Made by a program: the position numbers and the translations under genes
Notes under the pieces: model-generated
Told to the model about the DNA's origin: nothing
What the model saw: only the letters and a program-made list of their open reading frames with translations
Databases searched by the model: none
Assembly (NCBI GenBank): GCA_007280905.1
Contig: QYQM01000002.1
Span: 1-45,704, forward strand
Length of the DNA: 45,704 nt
Source of the DNA: Porphyromonadaceae bacterium
GTDB lineage: Bacteria; Bacteroidota; Bacteroidia; Bacteroidales; UBA12481
Direction of reading: 5' to 3'
Shown: piece after piece, positions 34,032 to 42,688 of the stretch
Layout of the letters: each line of letters opens with the position of its first letter
Numbering within the stretch: the stretch's first letter is position 1

Positions 34032-34571
34032 ATGCGAAAGGATTCGTTATATAATCATTTGCCGGACAGGCTGATAGGCCTCTTGATAACAGGTTTGCTG
34101 CTGCTGCCGCTGATGATCTATCCGTTGCGGCAAATGATCTTTCTATCGCAATCATGCGAAATACGTAAGCTTGAATCAAATAGTGGGAAGCTTGAGAAAC
34201 TGATATTTACTTCAGATGCTTTTTCGCAGTTGATTTTTGAACGCGGCCGCCGTGAATTCCTTTACCGGGGCAATATGTACGATGTTCATTCCATTACAAG
34301 GGCGGGTGACCAGGTGGTGGTCCTGGCCCTCAGGGATACCCGAGAATCCCGGTTGCTGCTGGCTTTTCAAAATCAGGAAAAAACGGATGGTTCAGCCGTA
34401 CAGGTCGTAACGAAAGTTGGTTTTATGCCGTATTTCCGGATGGACCCGTTCATGCCCGACTTTCAAATCGCTACTATTTATCAGGTTACTTATCAGAATA
34501 TTAATTTGATCTATTCGGATCCCTGTTCCCGGATCTGTTCCCCGCCTCCCGAATTATTGACTTCTCTCTGA
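34032..34571 (+). CDS. Small membrane-anchored protein beside a TonB-dependent receptor
   Basis: 179 residues: a short charged N-terminus, one transmembrane segment (~15-36, LIGLLITGLLLLPLMIYPL), and a periplasmic part. That part contains REFLYRGNMYDVHSITRAG and a Cys-Pro-rich end (PCSRICSPPPELL). I do not recognise a named family. Its layout resembles small proteins that I recall upstream of metal or cofactor TonB-dependent receptors in Bacteroidota, so it may assist the neighbouring receptor. The receptor gene starts 36 nt after its stop. Confidence 0.5.
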   Translation: MRKDSLYNHLPDRLIGLLITGLLLLPLMIYPLRQMIFLSQSCEIRKLESNSGKLEKLIFTSDAFSQLIFERGRREFLYRGNMYDVHSITRAGDQVVVLALRDTRESRLLLAFQNQEKTDGSAVQVVTKVGFMPYFRMDPFMPDFQIATIYQVTYQNINLIYSDPCSRICSPPPELLTSL

Positions 34572-34607
34572 GCAACAGGTAAATAGTCAATAATTTAATC
34601 ATTAACC

Positions 34608-36797
34608 ATGAAGAAAATACTACTCGTGGTTCTTCTTACAGCTGCCGTAAATGTGTTATCGGCACAAGAAGACACCATCAAAAGAACAATCGAAGAGGTG
34701 GTTATAACTGCCAATAAATTCGAGATGCTGAGACGGGAGGTTGTTCAGCGCATCGATATCGTTAATATAAAAGAATTGCAATGGATGAATTCCATGAACA
34801 CGGCTGATCTGTTGAGTAATACAGGCAATATCCTCGTTCAGAAAAGCCAGGGCGGCGGGGGAAGTCCGATCATCCGCGGATTTGAATCCAATAAGGTACT
34901 ACTTATGGTCGATGGGGTTCGTTTGAATAACGCGATCTTCAGGGGAGGACATCTGCAGAATGTTCTCCGGATCGACAACTCCATCCTGGAGAAAGTGGAG
35001 ATCTTGTACGGGCCTTCCTCAGCAATGTATGGAAGCGATGCCCTTGGCGGAGTCATGCATTTTATCACCAAAAAACCGGTTCTGAACCAGAAATTCGGCG
35101 GAAGCGCAATGCTTCGTTACAGTACGGCGACCAATGAAAAAACCGGACATATCGATGTCAACCTGGGTGGTAAAAAGATAGCTTCCCTTACCAGTGTTAC
35201 TTATTCTGGTTTTGGGGATATTATCCAGGGTAGCAATCGGAAAAGTGCCTACCCAACCTTTGGCGAACGCCCATTTTATGTGGAAAGAATCAACGGCGCT
35301 GACAGCATGGTAATCAATCCCAATAAAAACAAGCAGGCAGGAACGGCTTACATGCAGTATGATCTATTGGAAAAGATTTTGTTTCAGCAGGATACGCGGA
35401 CTTCCCACACTCTCAATCTGCAATATTCCAACACCGGTGATGTACCGCGCTATGACCGTCTGACCGAAGTGGATGGTAATGGGCAACCAAAAAGCTCGGA
35501 GTGGTATTATGGACCTGAGCAGCGCCGGCTGGCCAGTTACCGGTTTGATAAACAGATGAAAACCGCACTCATGGATAAGTTTTCGCTGACCCTTGCTTAT
35601 CAAAATGCCAGGGAAAGCCGCAACAGCCGCAAGTTTAACAGCTCAAAACTGAAATCGCAGTTTGAACAGATCGGCATCTTCTCAATTGATATGGATGGCT
35701 ATAAAAAGCTGAAAAGCCACGAGATCAACTTTGGGGCGGAAGCTTATTTCAACAATGTCAAGTCCACTGCTATTTTTACCAATGTCAATACCCTCGGGGA
35801 AACCCCGGCTGATACCCGTTATCCGGATGGCAGCAATACCATGAATACATTTGCGGTTTATGGACAGGATAAGATCTCCCTGGTAGCCGAGAAACTCTTT
35901 TTTAATGTTGGTGTGCGCTATAATTACTCGGTCCTGAAATCGACTTTTGCCAGTACTACATTCTTTGCATTTCCTTTTGATGCCGTGGAACAGAAAAGCG
36001 GCGCCTTCAGCGGCACTGCCGGATTGCTGTTTCTGCCAACCGAAAGCACCAAGGTATCCCTGATAGCTTCCAGCGGTTTCCGGACACCTAATATTGATGA
36101 TCTGACTAAGGTTTTCGAAAGTGAGGTCGGTAAAAAACTGATTATTCCAAACCCTAATCTGAAGCCTGAATATACCACCAACTTTGAGCTCGGCATTGTT
36201 CAAACCATTGCCGGAAAAACCAAAATAGAAGCCGGTGGATATTATACCCTGATTGATAATGCGATTGTAACGGATGTCGACCGGTATAACGGACAGGATA
36301 GCGTACTGTATGGAGGGGTGATGAGTAAGGTTTACAGCAGCCAGAATAAACGCCAGGCTTATATTGCCGGTGCTTACGGCACTTTGGGCATGGACCTGTG
36401 GGGTGGATTTTCAGTCACCGGAACAGTCAATTACACGTATGGGCGGATAAATGAGGCATCCGGAGATACTCCCCTTGACCATATCCCGCCGCTATTCGGA
36501 AAAACAGCCCTTCAGTACCGGAACAACAAGCTGCAAGGCGAGTTTTCTTTTCTGTTTAACGGCAAGAAGGATATTTCCGATTACCTCCTGAATGCGGAGG
36601 ATAATGAGATTTATGCGACTGCCGATGGCATGCCGGCCTGGAATACGCTCAATCTCCGCCTGGCTTATCAATTGCATAAATATCTGAATATTCAGTTGGC
36701 CTGCGAGAATATCCTCGATACCAATTACCGGGTATTTGCTTCAGGAGTAAGCGCTCCGGGACGGAATTTCCGTCTGACTTTGCGTGCGGCATTTTAA
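34608..36797 (+). CDS. TonB-dependent outer-membrane receptor
   Basis: 729 residues. Signal peptide (MKKILLVVLLTAAVNVLSAQ), a TonB-box-like stretch (EEVVITANK), the plug domain (residues ~40-150, with PIIRGFESNKVLLMVDGVRL cut at ~87-106 and LEKVEILYGPSSAMYGSDALGG), then a 22-strand barrel ending in Phe. It has FRTPNIDDL and NPNLKPE boxes, which many siderophore and haem receptors share. The conserved His between those boxes in haem receptors is absent, so the ligand is left open. There is no N-terminal carboxypeptidase-regulatory domain and no SusD partner, so it is not a glycan system. A strong hairpin follows. Confidence 0.9.
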   Translation: MKKILLVVLLTAAVNVLSAQEDTIKRTIEEVVITANKFEMLRREVVQRIDIVNIKELQWMNSMNTADLLSNTGNILVQKSQGGGGSPIIRGFESNKVLLMVDGVRLNNAIFRGGHLQNVLRIDNSILEKVEILYGPSSAMYGSDALGGVMHFITKKPVLNQKFGGSAMLRYSTATNEKTGHIDVNLGGKKIASLTSVTYSGFGDIIQGSNRKSAYPTFGERPFYVERINGADSMVINPNKNKQAGTAYMQYDLLEKILFQQDTRTSHTLNLQYSNTGDVPRYDRLTEVDGNGQPKSSEWYYGPEQRRLASYRFDKQMKTALMDKFSLTLAYQNARESRNSRKFNSSKLKSQFEQIGIFSIDMDGYKKLKSHEINFGAEAYFNNVKSTAIFTNVNTLGETPADTRYPDGSNTMNTFAVYGQDKISLVAEKLFFNVGVRYNYSVLKSTFASTTFFAFPFDAVEQKSGAFSGTAGLLFLPTESTKVSLIASSGFRTPNIDDLTKVFESEVGKKLIIPNPNLKPEYTTNFELGIVQTIAGKTKIEAGGYYTLIDNAIVTDVDRYNGQDSVLYGGVMSKVYSSQNKRQAYIAGAYGTLGMDLWGGFSVTGTVNYTYGRINEASGDTPLDHIPPLFGKTALQYRNNKLQGEFSFLFNGKKDISDYLLNAEDNEIYATADGMPAWNTLNLRLAYQLHKYLNIQLACENILDTNYRVFASGVSAPGRNFRLTLRAAF

Positions 36798-36805
36798 ATT
36801 TTTTT

Positions 36806-36877
36806 ACCACAATAGGCACATTAGATCACAAAAGATATTTAATAGCTACTAATGTGACCTAATGTGTCTATTGTGGT
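36806..36877. repeat. 25-bp inverted repeat, probable bidirectional terminator/dispersed element
   Basis: The arms 36806-36830 and 36853-36877 pair over 25 bp with two mismatches that become G-T wobbles in RNA; the loop is 22 nt. T runs flank it on both sides (36798-36805 and 36891-36896). It directly follows the receptor stop. I recall very similar ACCACAATAGGCACA-type palindromes as dispersed elements in Bacteroidota genomes. Confidence 0.8.
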
Positions 36878-36971
36878 TCAATTTCCTCGTTTTTTTATTC
36901 CCGGTTTTGCCAAAGTTGCTGATAATTGCGCATTCACACTACCTTTACACTGATAAACAAAATCTAACCCA

Positions 36972-37436
36972 ATGGAAGTTATCAACCCTGCCGGAACCCT
37001 GATTTGTCCGCGATGCGGGCATCCCAATGATGAAAGGGCTTTTTTTTGCTCAAACTGCGGAGCACCCATCGGGAGCAAGGCCGGGCGAACAACAGGCAAC
37101 AGAACGGATTTTCAGCAATACCGGTACTATTCCGATCCCGACCGACGGAGCTATTATTACGATGGCCTTCCACTGATTTCGTTGCTTGTAACTATAGTCG
37201 GATTTTTTGCAGCCGGATTCCTGGGCCCCCTTTTCGGGGTAATACTTGCTCATGTCAGCCTACGAAGACTGAATCGCCGCGGGGATTACTCTAACCGCGG
37301 CCTGGCCATTGTTAGCCTTGTGATCGGATATTTCATGCTGATTATTGGCTTGATAATCATGATTGCTTTCGGGGTATTTGTAGGAGCGGCTTTGTTTAAT
37401 CACGGATGGGGGAATGGACATTGGAATTACCTGTAA
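36972..37436 (+). CDS. Zinc-ribbon membrane protein (DUF4190-like)
   Basis: 154 residues. An N-terminal zinc ribbon (CPRCG ... CSNCG, residues ~13-36), a Tyr/Arg-rich linker, then two hydrophobic hairpins (residues ~66-96 and ~112-148). The pattern AGFLGPLFGVILAHVSL ... GLAIVSLVIGYFMLIIGL is the DUF4190 signature. Function unknown; usually a small integral membrane protein. The SGNH hydrolase frame begins 31 nt before its end. Confidence 0.75.
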   Translation: MEVINPAGTLICPRCGHPNDERAFFCSNCGAPIGSKAGRTTGNRTDFQQYRYYSDPDRRSYYYDGLPLISLLVTIVGFFAAGFLGPLFGVILAHVSLRRLNRRGDYSNRGLAIVSLVIGYFMLIIGLIIMIAFGVFVGAALFNHGWGNGHWNYL

Positions 37437-38164
37437 ATAGGAACGTTAAGCACGAAAAGATCGTTGCCGTATGGGTTTTTGTGGTTATTTGTTTCGGCCA
37501 GCCTGCAAAATTGATCGCGCAAGCTAATCCTTTTGATTATCTGAGCGATATTAAAACGGAGCTGAAAAAGGAGTGGCCGGGAAACCGGACGATTAATCTG
37601 GTTTTCCACGGGCATTCGGTGCCGGCAGGATATTTTAAAACTCCCGTAGTCAATACTTTAGATTCTTATCCTTACCAGTTATTGGTGGAGTTAATAGCAT
37701 TATATCCTCTTGCGGTTATTAACGTGATTAATACAGCAATCGGCGGCGAAAACTCCGAAAACGGCGCTAAAAGATTTGCCAGGGATGTTCTGATTCACAA
37801 ACCTGATGTGCTTTTTATTGATTATGCACTGAACGACAGGGGTATAGGCCTTGATAGATCCAAAGTTGCCTGGGAGTCAATGATTAAATCAGCGTTGAAA
37901 AGGAAAATCAAAATCATTCTCCTCACTCCTTCACCGGATCAGAATGTAAAAATCCTGGAACCCGGTAATGAACTTGAAAAACACGCTGTCCAGATCCGGA
38001 GCCTGGCAAACCAATATGGTATAGGTCTGGCCGACAGTTATGAAGCTTTCAGGCAAATTGCCGCTTCAGATAAACCGCTTTCAGATTACATGTCGCAGGT
38101 CAATCATCCGAATAAAAAAGGTCATCAATTAATCATACAGGAAATGCTGAAATACTTTAAATAA
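37406..38164 (+). CDS. Secreted SGNH/GDSL-type hydrolase, unusual motifs
   Basis: 252 residues. A signal-like segment (~20-38, IVAVWVFVVICFGQPAKLIAQ cut before processing), then an SGNH fold. Block I reads VFHGHSVPAGY, with GHS in place of GDS. Block II has GGENSENGA and block III has IDYALND. The C-terminal block reads SQVNHPNKKGH, where the usual DxxH would need Asp at the Gln position, so the catalytic dyad may be altered. Likely an esterase or deacetylase of carbohydrates at the cell surface. The only in-frame ATG is at 37406, overlapping the preceding gene by 31 nt; a TTG at 37421 is the alternative. Confidence 0.7.
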   Translation: MGEWTLELPVNRNVKHEKIVAVWVFVVICFGQPAKLIAQANPFDYLSDIKTELKKEWPGNRTINLVFHGHSVPAGYFKTPVVNTLDSYPYQLLVELIALYPLAVINVINTAIGGENSENGAKRFARDVLIHKPDVLFIDYALNDRGIGLDRSKVAWESMIKSALKRKIKIILLTPSPDQNVKILEPGNELEKHAVQIRSLANQYGIGLADSYEAFRQIAASDKPLSDYMSQVNHPNKKGHQLIIQEMLKYFK

Positions 38165-38171
38165 CTTAATC

Positions 38172-38306
38172 ATGAAAAAAATTGGTTTTGCCCTCAGTTG
38201 CCTGATCCTGGCAGGATTCAGCATGTCTTTTTCGCAAGTAAGCCCATCGCAAGAGATCTCGGTAAAGGCAAATTCATTTATGATCCTTGAAATAAATACA
38301 TTGTAA
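38172..38306 (+). CDS. Short secreted peptide (44 residues)
   Basis: ATG 7 nt after the SGNH gene's stop; the frame reads MKKIGFALSCLILAGFSMSFS then QVSPSQEISVKANSFMILEI and ends TAA at 38306. A clean signal peptide leaves a mature peptide of only ~23 residues. It may be a real short product, or the 5' stump of a larger secreted protein lost by deletion. No family recognised. Confidence 0.4.
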   Translation: MKKIGFALSCLILAGFSMSFSQVSPSQEISVKANSFMILEINTL

Positions 38307-38341
38307 ATTTTGTGAATCAAAACAACAGGAGATTTTCTCAC

Positions 38342-38372
38342 TTGGTAATCTCAACTTGTCACCGTATCTTCG
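38342..38372 (+). promoter_or_regulatory. Predicted promoter of the RNA-binding protein gene
   Basis: TTG (38342-38344), a 20-nt spacer, then TATCTTCG (38365-38372), one mismatch from TAnnTTTG and with ideal spacing. It leaves a 5' leader of ~65 nt that is AT-rich, as is usual for RRM-protein genes that respond to cold. Confidence 0.55.
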
Positions 38373-38444
38373 CAAAGATTTATGTCATAAAATATTAATG
38401 CATTGTAATTGTTAGAAGTTTTTTAAAATTTAAATTGGGAAATT

Positions 38445-38885
38445 ATGAACATTTTCGTGGGAAGTCTTCCTTTTAATCTGCAGGAAGCTGAATTGCAGGG
38501 AGTTTTTGAAGAGTATGGAGAAGTTAGCTCTTGCAAAATTATTACAGACAAATTCTCGGGCAGAAGCAAGGGTTTTGGGTTTATTGAAATGGCAGATGGC
38601 GACGCTGCTAAAAAAGCAATTGAAGAACTAAATGGTGCTGAAGTTGGTGGACGTGCAATCGTTGTAAATGAAGCTGAAGAGAAAAAACCGGGTGAAAGAC
38701 GCGGTGGCGGTGGATTCGGTGGCGGTGAAAGAAGAGGTGGATTCGGTGGTGGCGATAACAGAGGAAGTGGTGGTTATGGCGGCAACCGTGGCGGCAGTGG
38801 CGGAGGTTATGGCAACAGAGGCGGTGGCGACAGTCGCGGCAGCGGTGGCAGCAGCCGTGGTGGCGGCCGGAGAGCCAATTACTAA
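38445..38885 (+). CDS. RRM RNA-binding protein with glycine/arginine-rich tail
   Basis: 146 residues. One RRM domain (1-78) with RNP2 (IFVGSL) and RNP1 (SKGFGFIEM), aromatic residues in place. The C-terminal ~65 residues are a low-complexity RGG/GGY tail (GGGGFGGGERRGGFGGG type), which usually binds RNA non-specifically and promotes condensation. Bacteroidota use such single-RRM proteins (RbpB-like) as post-transcriptional regulators; many lack Hfq. The tail codons (GGY, CGY) are uniform and make spurious open frames on the other strand. Confidence 0.9.
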   Translation: MNIFVGSLPFNLQEAELQGVFEEYGEVSSCKIITDKFSGRSKGFGFIEMADGDAAKKAIEELNGAEVGGRAIVVNEAEEKKPGERRGGGGFGGGERRGGFGGGDNRGSGGYGGNRGGSGGGYGNRGGGDSRGSGGSSRGGGRRANY

Positions 38886-39063
38886 GGATAAAAGTCTTAC
38901 AGACAAATAGCTCGCTTTAGTCCTGAAATTGAGCTGTGGGCAAAATTTAAGTACCCCTTTTCTCATTGGATCTGCCGATAGGGAAGTGGTTTTTTTGTTG
39001 ATACCATCAAATCGCTTAGTCACCGAATAAGTGGGAATTATGTAACTTTTTTTTATAGTTGTA

Positions 39064-39102
39064 TAACACCTCCCGATTAAATGCTTATTACCTTAGGTGT
39101 TA
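39064..39102. promoter_or_regulatory. Inverted repeat in the uspA leader region
   Basis: TAACACCT (39064-39071) and AGGTGTTA (39095-39102) are perfect 8-bp arms separated by 23 nt, ending 27 nt before the uspA ATG. It could be a regulator site or an mRNA hairpin. The 150 nt between the RRM gene and this repeat hold no gene that I can see. Confidence 0.4.
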
Positions 39103-39128
39103 GAAATTTAATTAATATATCAACCAAG

Positions 39129-39599
39129 ATGAAAAAAGTATTGATCGCACTGGATTACGATCCAACCGCACAAAAAATCGCTGAGACAGGCTATTCATTG
39201 GCTAAAGCTTTGGGTGCCGAAGTTTTTTTGTTGCATGTAATATCCGACCCGGTTTACTATGCTTCGAGAGATTACTCTCCCATTATGGGTTTTAACGGTT
39301 ATATGGATATGGGTTCGATCCAAAAGGAGAGTATGGAAGGTCTGAAAGTGGCCTCTACCCAGTTTCTGGATAAAACAAAACAGCATCTGGCTGATGATTC
39401 CATTCAGATATTAGTGAGAGAAGGTGATTTTGCCGATGCTATTCTAAAATCCGCAAAAGAACTGCATGCAGATATTATTGTTATCGGCTCCCATAGTCAG
39501 AAATGGCTTGAAAAAATTGTCATGGGCAGTGTGACTGAGAAAGTACTGAATCATACCACCATCCCGCTGTTTGTGGTACCGACTAAAAAACGTAAATAG
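39129..39599 (+). CDS. Universal stress protein (UspA family)
   Basis: 156 residues with the UspA fold. The N-terminal strand VLIALDYDPTAQ carries the nucleotide-binding Asp. The C-terminal ATP-loop region reads VIGSHSQKWLEKIVMGSVTEKVL, cut at ~residues 122-144; the second Gly of the GxxG is Ser here. Middle part EVFLLHVI. I start at ATG 39129 (MKKVLIALDYD); an upstream in-frame start at 39081 lies inside the inverted repeat. UspA proteins aid survival in starvation and redox stress. Confidence 0.88.
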   Translation: MKKVLIALDYDPTAQKIAETGYSLAKALGAEVFLLHVISDPVYYASRDYSPIMGFNGYMDMGSIQKESMEGLKVASTQFLDKTKQHLADDSIQILVREGDFADAILKSAKELHADIIVIGSHSQKWLEKIVMGSVTEKVLNHTTIPLFVVPTKKRK

Positions 39600-39611
39600 A
39601 CCGGGATCAAT

Positions 39612-40007
39612 ATGAAAAGATTTCTGAAAATCGGCATACCCATTCTGATGCTTCTGCTGGCAGTAATGTTGTGGTGGAGGTTCTGTTTTGTTTTTGGTGA
39701 AGGCGTGAGGGCCGGTAATCTTAATTTTTTAGTGAAAAAAGGCTACATATTTAAAACCTGGGAGGGGAGGCTCATCCAGGTGGGCTTTAAAACCCCCGCG
39801 CCGGGCGCCATGCAAAGCAATGAGTTCGATTTCAGTGTTGCCAACGATAGCCTTGGCGCTATACTTGAACGCAGCAGCGGTAAGTTCATAGAGGTTCGCT
39901 ACAAAGAGTATCTTCATTCGCTGCCCTGGAGGGGCATGAGCCATTATGTGGTGGTTGAAGTTTTGAAAATCAGTGATCCGGGGCCTGCGTCATTGTTGCC
40001 TTATTAG
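39612..40007 (+). CDS. Membrane-anchored protein of unknown function
   Basis: 131 residues: an N-terminal hydrophobic anchor (KIGIPILMLLLAVMLWW) and a soluble part with EGVRAGNLNFLVKKGYIFKTWEG, cut at ~30-52, and a C-terminal YKEYLHSLPWRGMSHYVV. I recall similar Bacteroidota proteins, sometimes misnamed 6-phosphogluconate dehydrogenase in databases; no dehydrogenase motif is present. It follows uspA by 12 nt and is probably in its operon. Confidence 0.6.
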   Translation: MKRFLKIGIPILMLLLAVMLWWRFCFVFGEGVRAGNLNFLVKKGYIFKTWEGRLIQVGFKTPAPGAMQSNEFDFSVANDSLGAILERSSGKFIEVRYKEYLHSLPWRGMSHYVVVEVLKISDPGPASLLPY

Positions 40008-40036
40008 CTGATCGATAGCGACTTGCCGAAACTAAC

Positions 40037-40060
40037 AACCGATAACCGATAACCGATAAC
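40037..40060 (+). repeat. Heptamer repeat (AACCGAT)x3
   Basis: Three perfect AACCGAT units plus AAC between the membrane-anchored protein and the lipoprotein gene. Same heptamer family as the hairpin at 32684-32725. Confidence 0.9.
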
Positions 40061-40074
40061 AAATACTAATTACC

Positions 40075-40557
40075 ATGACAACCAGTAAAATTTCTGCCTG
40101 TTTGCTTTCGTTTGGGATATTTATCCTTTTAACCAACTGTGCATCCGTAAAATTCTTCAATGATGAGGGATTGAAAAATGAAACCGGCTTGCGGGTTTAT
40201 TCACCTAAACCCTATCTTTTGGTCGAATACCAAACTACCAAAACTCAATCCGTTAAAACAAGCATTATTTACCTGCCTGATCTGTCAGATCCACAGTATA
40301 TTAAATTAAAACCCGGAATCGGTTCCTCTGCATTAAAACTGGAATTGAACAACGGGATCCTTACCTCATATGGTTTAACTACCGATACCAAAATGCCCGA
40401 AACACTGGGAAAAATTACCGACTTATTAACTAAATCGACTTCCTCAATAGCTGATATAACCAGGAATAAAACCGAAGGAGAGCTGGATCAGCTTGTATAT
40501 GAATTATTTGAGATCGTAATGACCGATGGGCTAACAAAATTGGTGCGAGTGAAATAA
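40075..40557 (+). CDS. Predicted lipoprotein
   Basis: 160 residues with a lipoprotein signal peptide (LLSFGIFILLTNC, Cys at residue ~22). The mature part has a short beta-rich region (PKPYLLVEYQTTKTQSVKTS, then IIYLPDLSDPQYIKLKPGIG) and a helical C-terminus. No family recognised. First gene of a probable three-gene operon with the following membrane protein and SDR gene; spacing is 19 nt. Confidence 0.7.
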   Translation: MTTSKISACLLSFGIFILLTNCASVKFFNDEGLKNETGLRVYSPKPYLLVEYQTTKTQSVKTSIIYLPDLSDPQYIKLKPGIGSSALKLELNNGILTSYGLTTDTKMPETLGKITDLLTKSTSSIADITRNKTEGELDQLVYELFEIVMTDGLTKLVRVK

Positions 40558-40576
40558 TTTATTAAAGAGATAAGCT

Positions 40577-41671
40577 ATGTTTAACTCTATTGCATTAGAT
40601 GTAGTAATAGGCCTGGTTTCTATTTATTTGTTATATAGCCTGTTATTAACAGTACTTTCCGAGATGATCGCTTCCGTTCTCGGATTGAGGGCGCGAAACC
40701 TGAAAGAAGCTATCAGCCGAATGCTGAACGATGATCGGGTAATTAGCCGGATAGGACGTATCCTGAATTCCCTGAATGTGATGAAAAGTGCCGACAATAA
40801 AGTCATCAATAGTTTTTACAATAATCCGGAAATCAAGTATTTGGGCGGTACGGGTTTGTTCAGGGCCCCATCGTCCATCAAGGCAGAAAGTTTCTCTAAA
40901 GCCCTGATTGATGAACTATCAGGCAATGGACCGGTTACCGGCGAAAAAATCAATATGGTTCTGAGGATCAGTGCCGATCACTCAAGAACCACCGGAGCAG
41001 GGGGGGAGCAGGTGGGCGCTTTGGAGAGGGAATCGGCCGGATATATGCTTGGATTATGGCAGGAGGCTGAAGCTGACGTGGCAAAATTCAGGCTTCTGCT
41101 CGAAGATTGGTTCAACCGAACCATGGAGCAAGCCTCCGAATGGTATAAGCGTAAAATTCAGCTGGTTTTATTGATTTCGGGCTTTTGCATGGCCTGGTTT
41201 TTCTATGCTGACACCTTCGTGATTGTCAAAAAACTCTCTAACGATAAGAATGCCAGGGAACAGATGGCCAATCTGGCAAATGCTTATATGCAGGCCAACC
41301 CTGCTGCCAGGGATACTTCCCTGATTGACATAAAGAAGAAACTGGATGCCGATATAGCAAATGCCAATACGGTCCTGGGACTGGGCGGCTGGCTGCCTGA
41401 AAGAGTCAGGGTGGTTATGGATGCCAAAACAAAAGAAAAGACGTACACCCCGCAATTAGATCCTCATTCTTTATCTGCCACACATCAGAAGACCTCAAAC
41501 GGCTTAATAACTTTCACTTTCGGAGATAAGCTGGGTTATCTGTTCCGGTTAGTGTATCACCATTTCTTTGGATTTCTGATTACCGCCATTGCTGTTTCCC
41601 TTGGGGCACCCTTCTGGTTCGATCTGTTAAATAAGATAATGAAACTAAGAACCTCAGTCAAGGTCAAATGA
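40577..41671 (+). CDS. Membrane protein of unknown function
   Basis: 364 residues with three membrane segments: N-terminal (~3-30, VVIGLVSIYLLYSLLLTVLSE type), central (~195-215, LVLLISGFCMAWFFYAD) and C-terminal (~330-352, GFLITAIAVSLGAPFWFDLL). Charged helices fill the rest. The end motif LGAPFWFDLLNK occurs in an uncharacterised family found in many bacteria. It overlaps the next gene by 4 nt (ATGA), which points to co-translation with the SDR protein. Confidence 0.6.
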   Translation: MFNSIALDVVIGLVSIYLLYSLLLTVLSEMIASVLGLRARNLKEAISRMLNDDRVISRIGRILNSLNVMKSADNKVINSFYNNPEIKYLGGTGLFRAPSSIKAESFSKALIDELSGNGPVTGEKINMVLRISADHSRTTGAGGEQVGALERESAGYMLGLWQEAEADVAKFRLLLEDWFNRTMEQASEWYKRKIQLVLLISGFCMAWFFYADTFVIVKKLSNDKNAREQMANLANAYMQANPAARDTSLIDIKKKLDADIANANTVLGLGGWLPERVRVVMDAKTKEKTYTPQLDPHSLSATHQKTSNGLITFTFGDKLGYLFRLVYHHFFGFLITAIAVSLGAPFWFDLLNKIMKLRTSVKVK

Positions 41672-42675
41672 AGGCATTATTTATAGGCGGAACTGGCAAT
41701 ATCAGCACGCCGGTGAGCAAGCTGGCGATTGCGAAAGACATAGATTTGTATCATCTGAACCGGGGTAACCGGGAACCGGTGACCGGCGTTACCGCCCTGA
41801 AGGCTGACCTAAGGGATTTGGCCCGGGTGAGGAAAGCAATAGCCGGTCACAAGTGGGATGTAGTCGTTAACTGGATCGCCTTTTCCCCGGACGATATTCA
41901 GCGCGACATTGATCTTTTTGAGGGATCTGCACGCCAGTATATTTTTATCAGCTCAGCTTCTGTATACCAGAAACCGCCTGCTAATCATGTAATTACGGAG
42001 TCAACACCCTTGCGGAATCCATATTGGGACTATTCCCGGAACAAGATTGACTGCGAAAACCTGCTGATGAGTGCATACCGCGAACGGGGTTTCCCGGTAA
42101 CCATTGTCAGGCCGTCGCATACCTATTATTCCGTAATCCCGGTTTCCCTGGGCGGATGGGAAGAGTTTACTGTTATCGACCGCATGCGAAAAGGTTTGCC
42201 TGTTGTCGTGCATGGAGATGGAACCTCATTATGGACCATGACCCATGCCAACGATTTTGCCAAAGGATTCCTGGGCCTGATGGATAATCAGCATGCCATC
42301 GGCGAGTCGTTCCATATCACTTCAGATGAAGTGCTTACCTGGAACCAGATTTATGAAACGGTTGCCCGGGCGGCAGGTTGCGAGGCGAAAATCGTCCATA
42401 TTTCATCGGAATACATCTCAAACTATGCCGATAAACACAATTTTCCTACGGTACGGGGTACTCTTTTAGGCGATAAATCCCATAGCGCATTGTTTGATAA
42501 CTCGAAAATTAAACGATTTGTGCCGGATTATGTGGCCATTATTCCATTCTCAGAAGGCATAAAACAGACACTTCAATGGTTTGATGCTGACCCGGTGCGA
42601 AGGGTCGTTAACGATGAAACTAACCGCTTTTTAGAGGGGCTGATCGAAACCAATTCCCGGTTTTATCTTAAGTGA
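41668..42675 (+). CDS. NAD-dependent epimerase/dehydratase-family protein (extended SDR)
   Basis: 335 residues. NAD-binding GGTGNIS at the N-terminus, strand FISSASVYQ, and the catalytic pair in YSRNK. Later residues (SHTYYSVIPVSLGGW, VHGDGTSLWTMTHANDFAKG cut at 20) resemble the atypical SDRs related to CSP41-type proteins. These bind nucleotide sugars or RNA, and the substrate is not known. Coupled to the upstream membrane protein. An octamer repeat (AAGACTRT)x2 follows at 42689-42704. Confidence 0.75.
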   Translation: MKALFIGGTGNISTPVSKLAIAKDIDLYHLNRGNREPVTGVTALKADLRDLARVRKAIAGHKWDVVVNWIAFSPDDIQRDIDLFEGSARQYIFISSASVYQKPPANHVITESTPLRNPYWDYSRNKIDCENLLMSAYRERGFPVTIVRPSHTYYSVIPVSLGGWEEFTVIDRMRKGLPVVVHGDGTSLWTMTHANDFAKGFLGLMDNQHAIGESFHITSDEVLTWNQIYETVARAAGCEAKIVHISSEYISNYADKHNFPTVRGTLLGDKSHSALFDNSKIKRFVPDYVAIIPFSEGIKQTLQWFDADPVRRVVNDETNRFLEGLIETNSRFYLK

Positions 42676-42688
42676 ACGATAGTCCTTT

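Noticed and set aside
34608-36797. Haem receptor assignment
   Set aside because: FRxP and NPNL boxes are present, but the conserved His between them is not, and the boxes occur in other receptors too.
38628-39023. 131-residue Thr/Ala/Ser-rich frame on the minus strand
   Set aside because: It is the mirror of the Gly-rich RRM tail; uniform GGN codons on the other strand remove stops. No start or family features.
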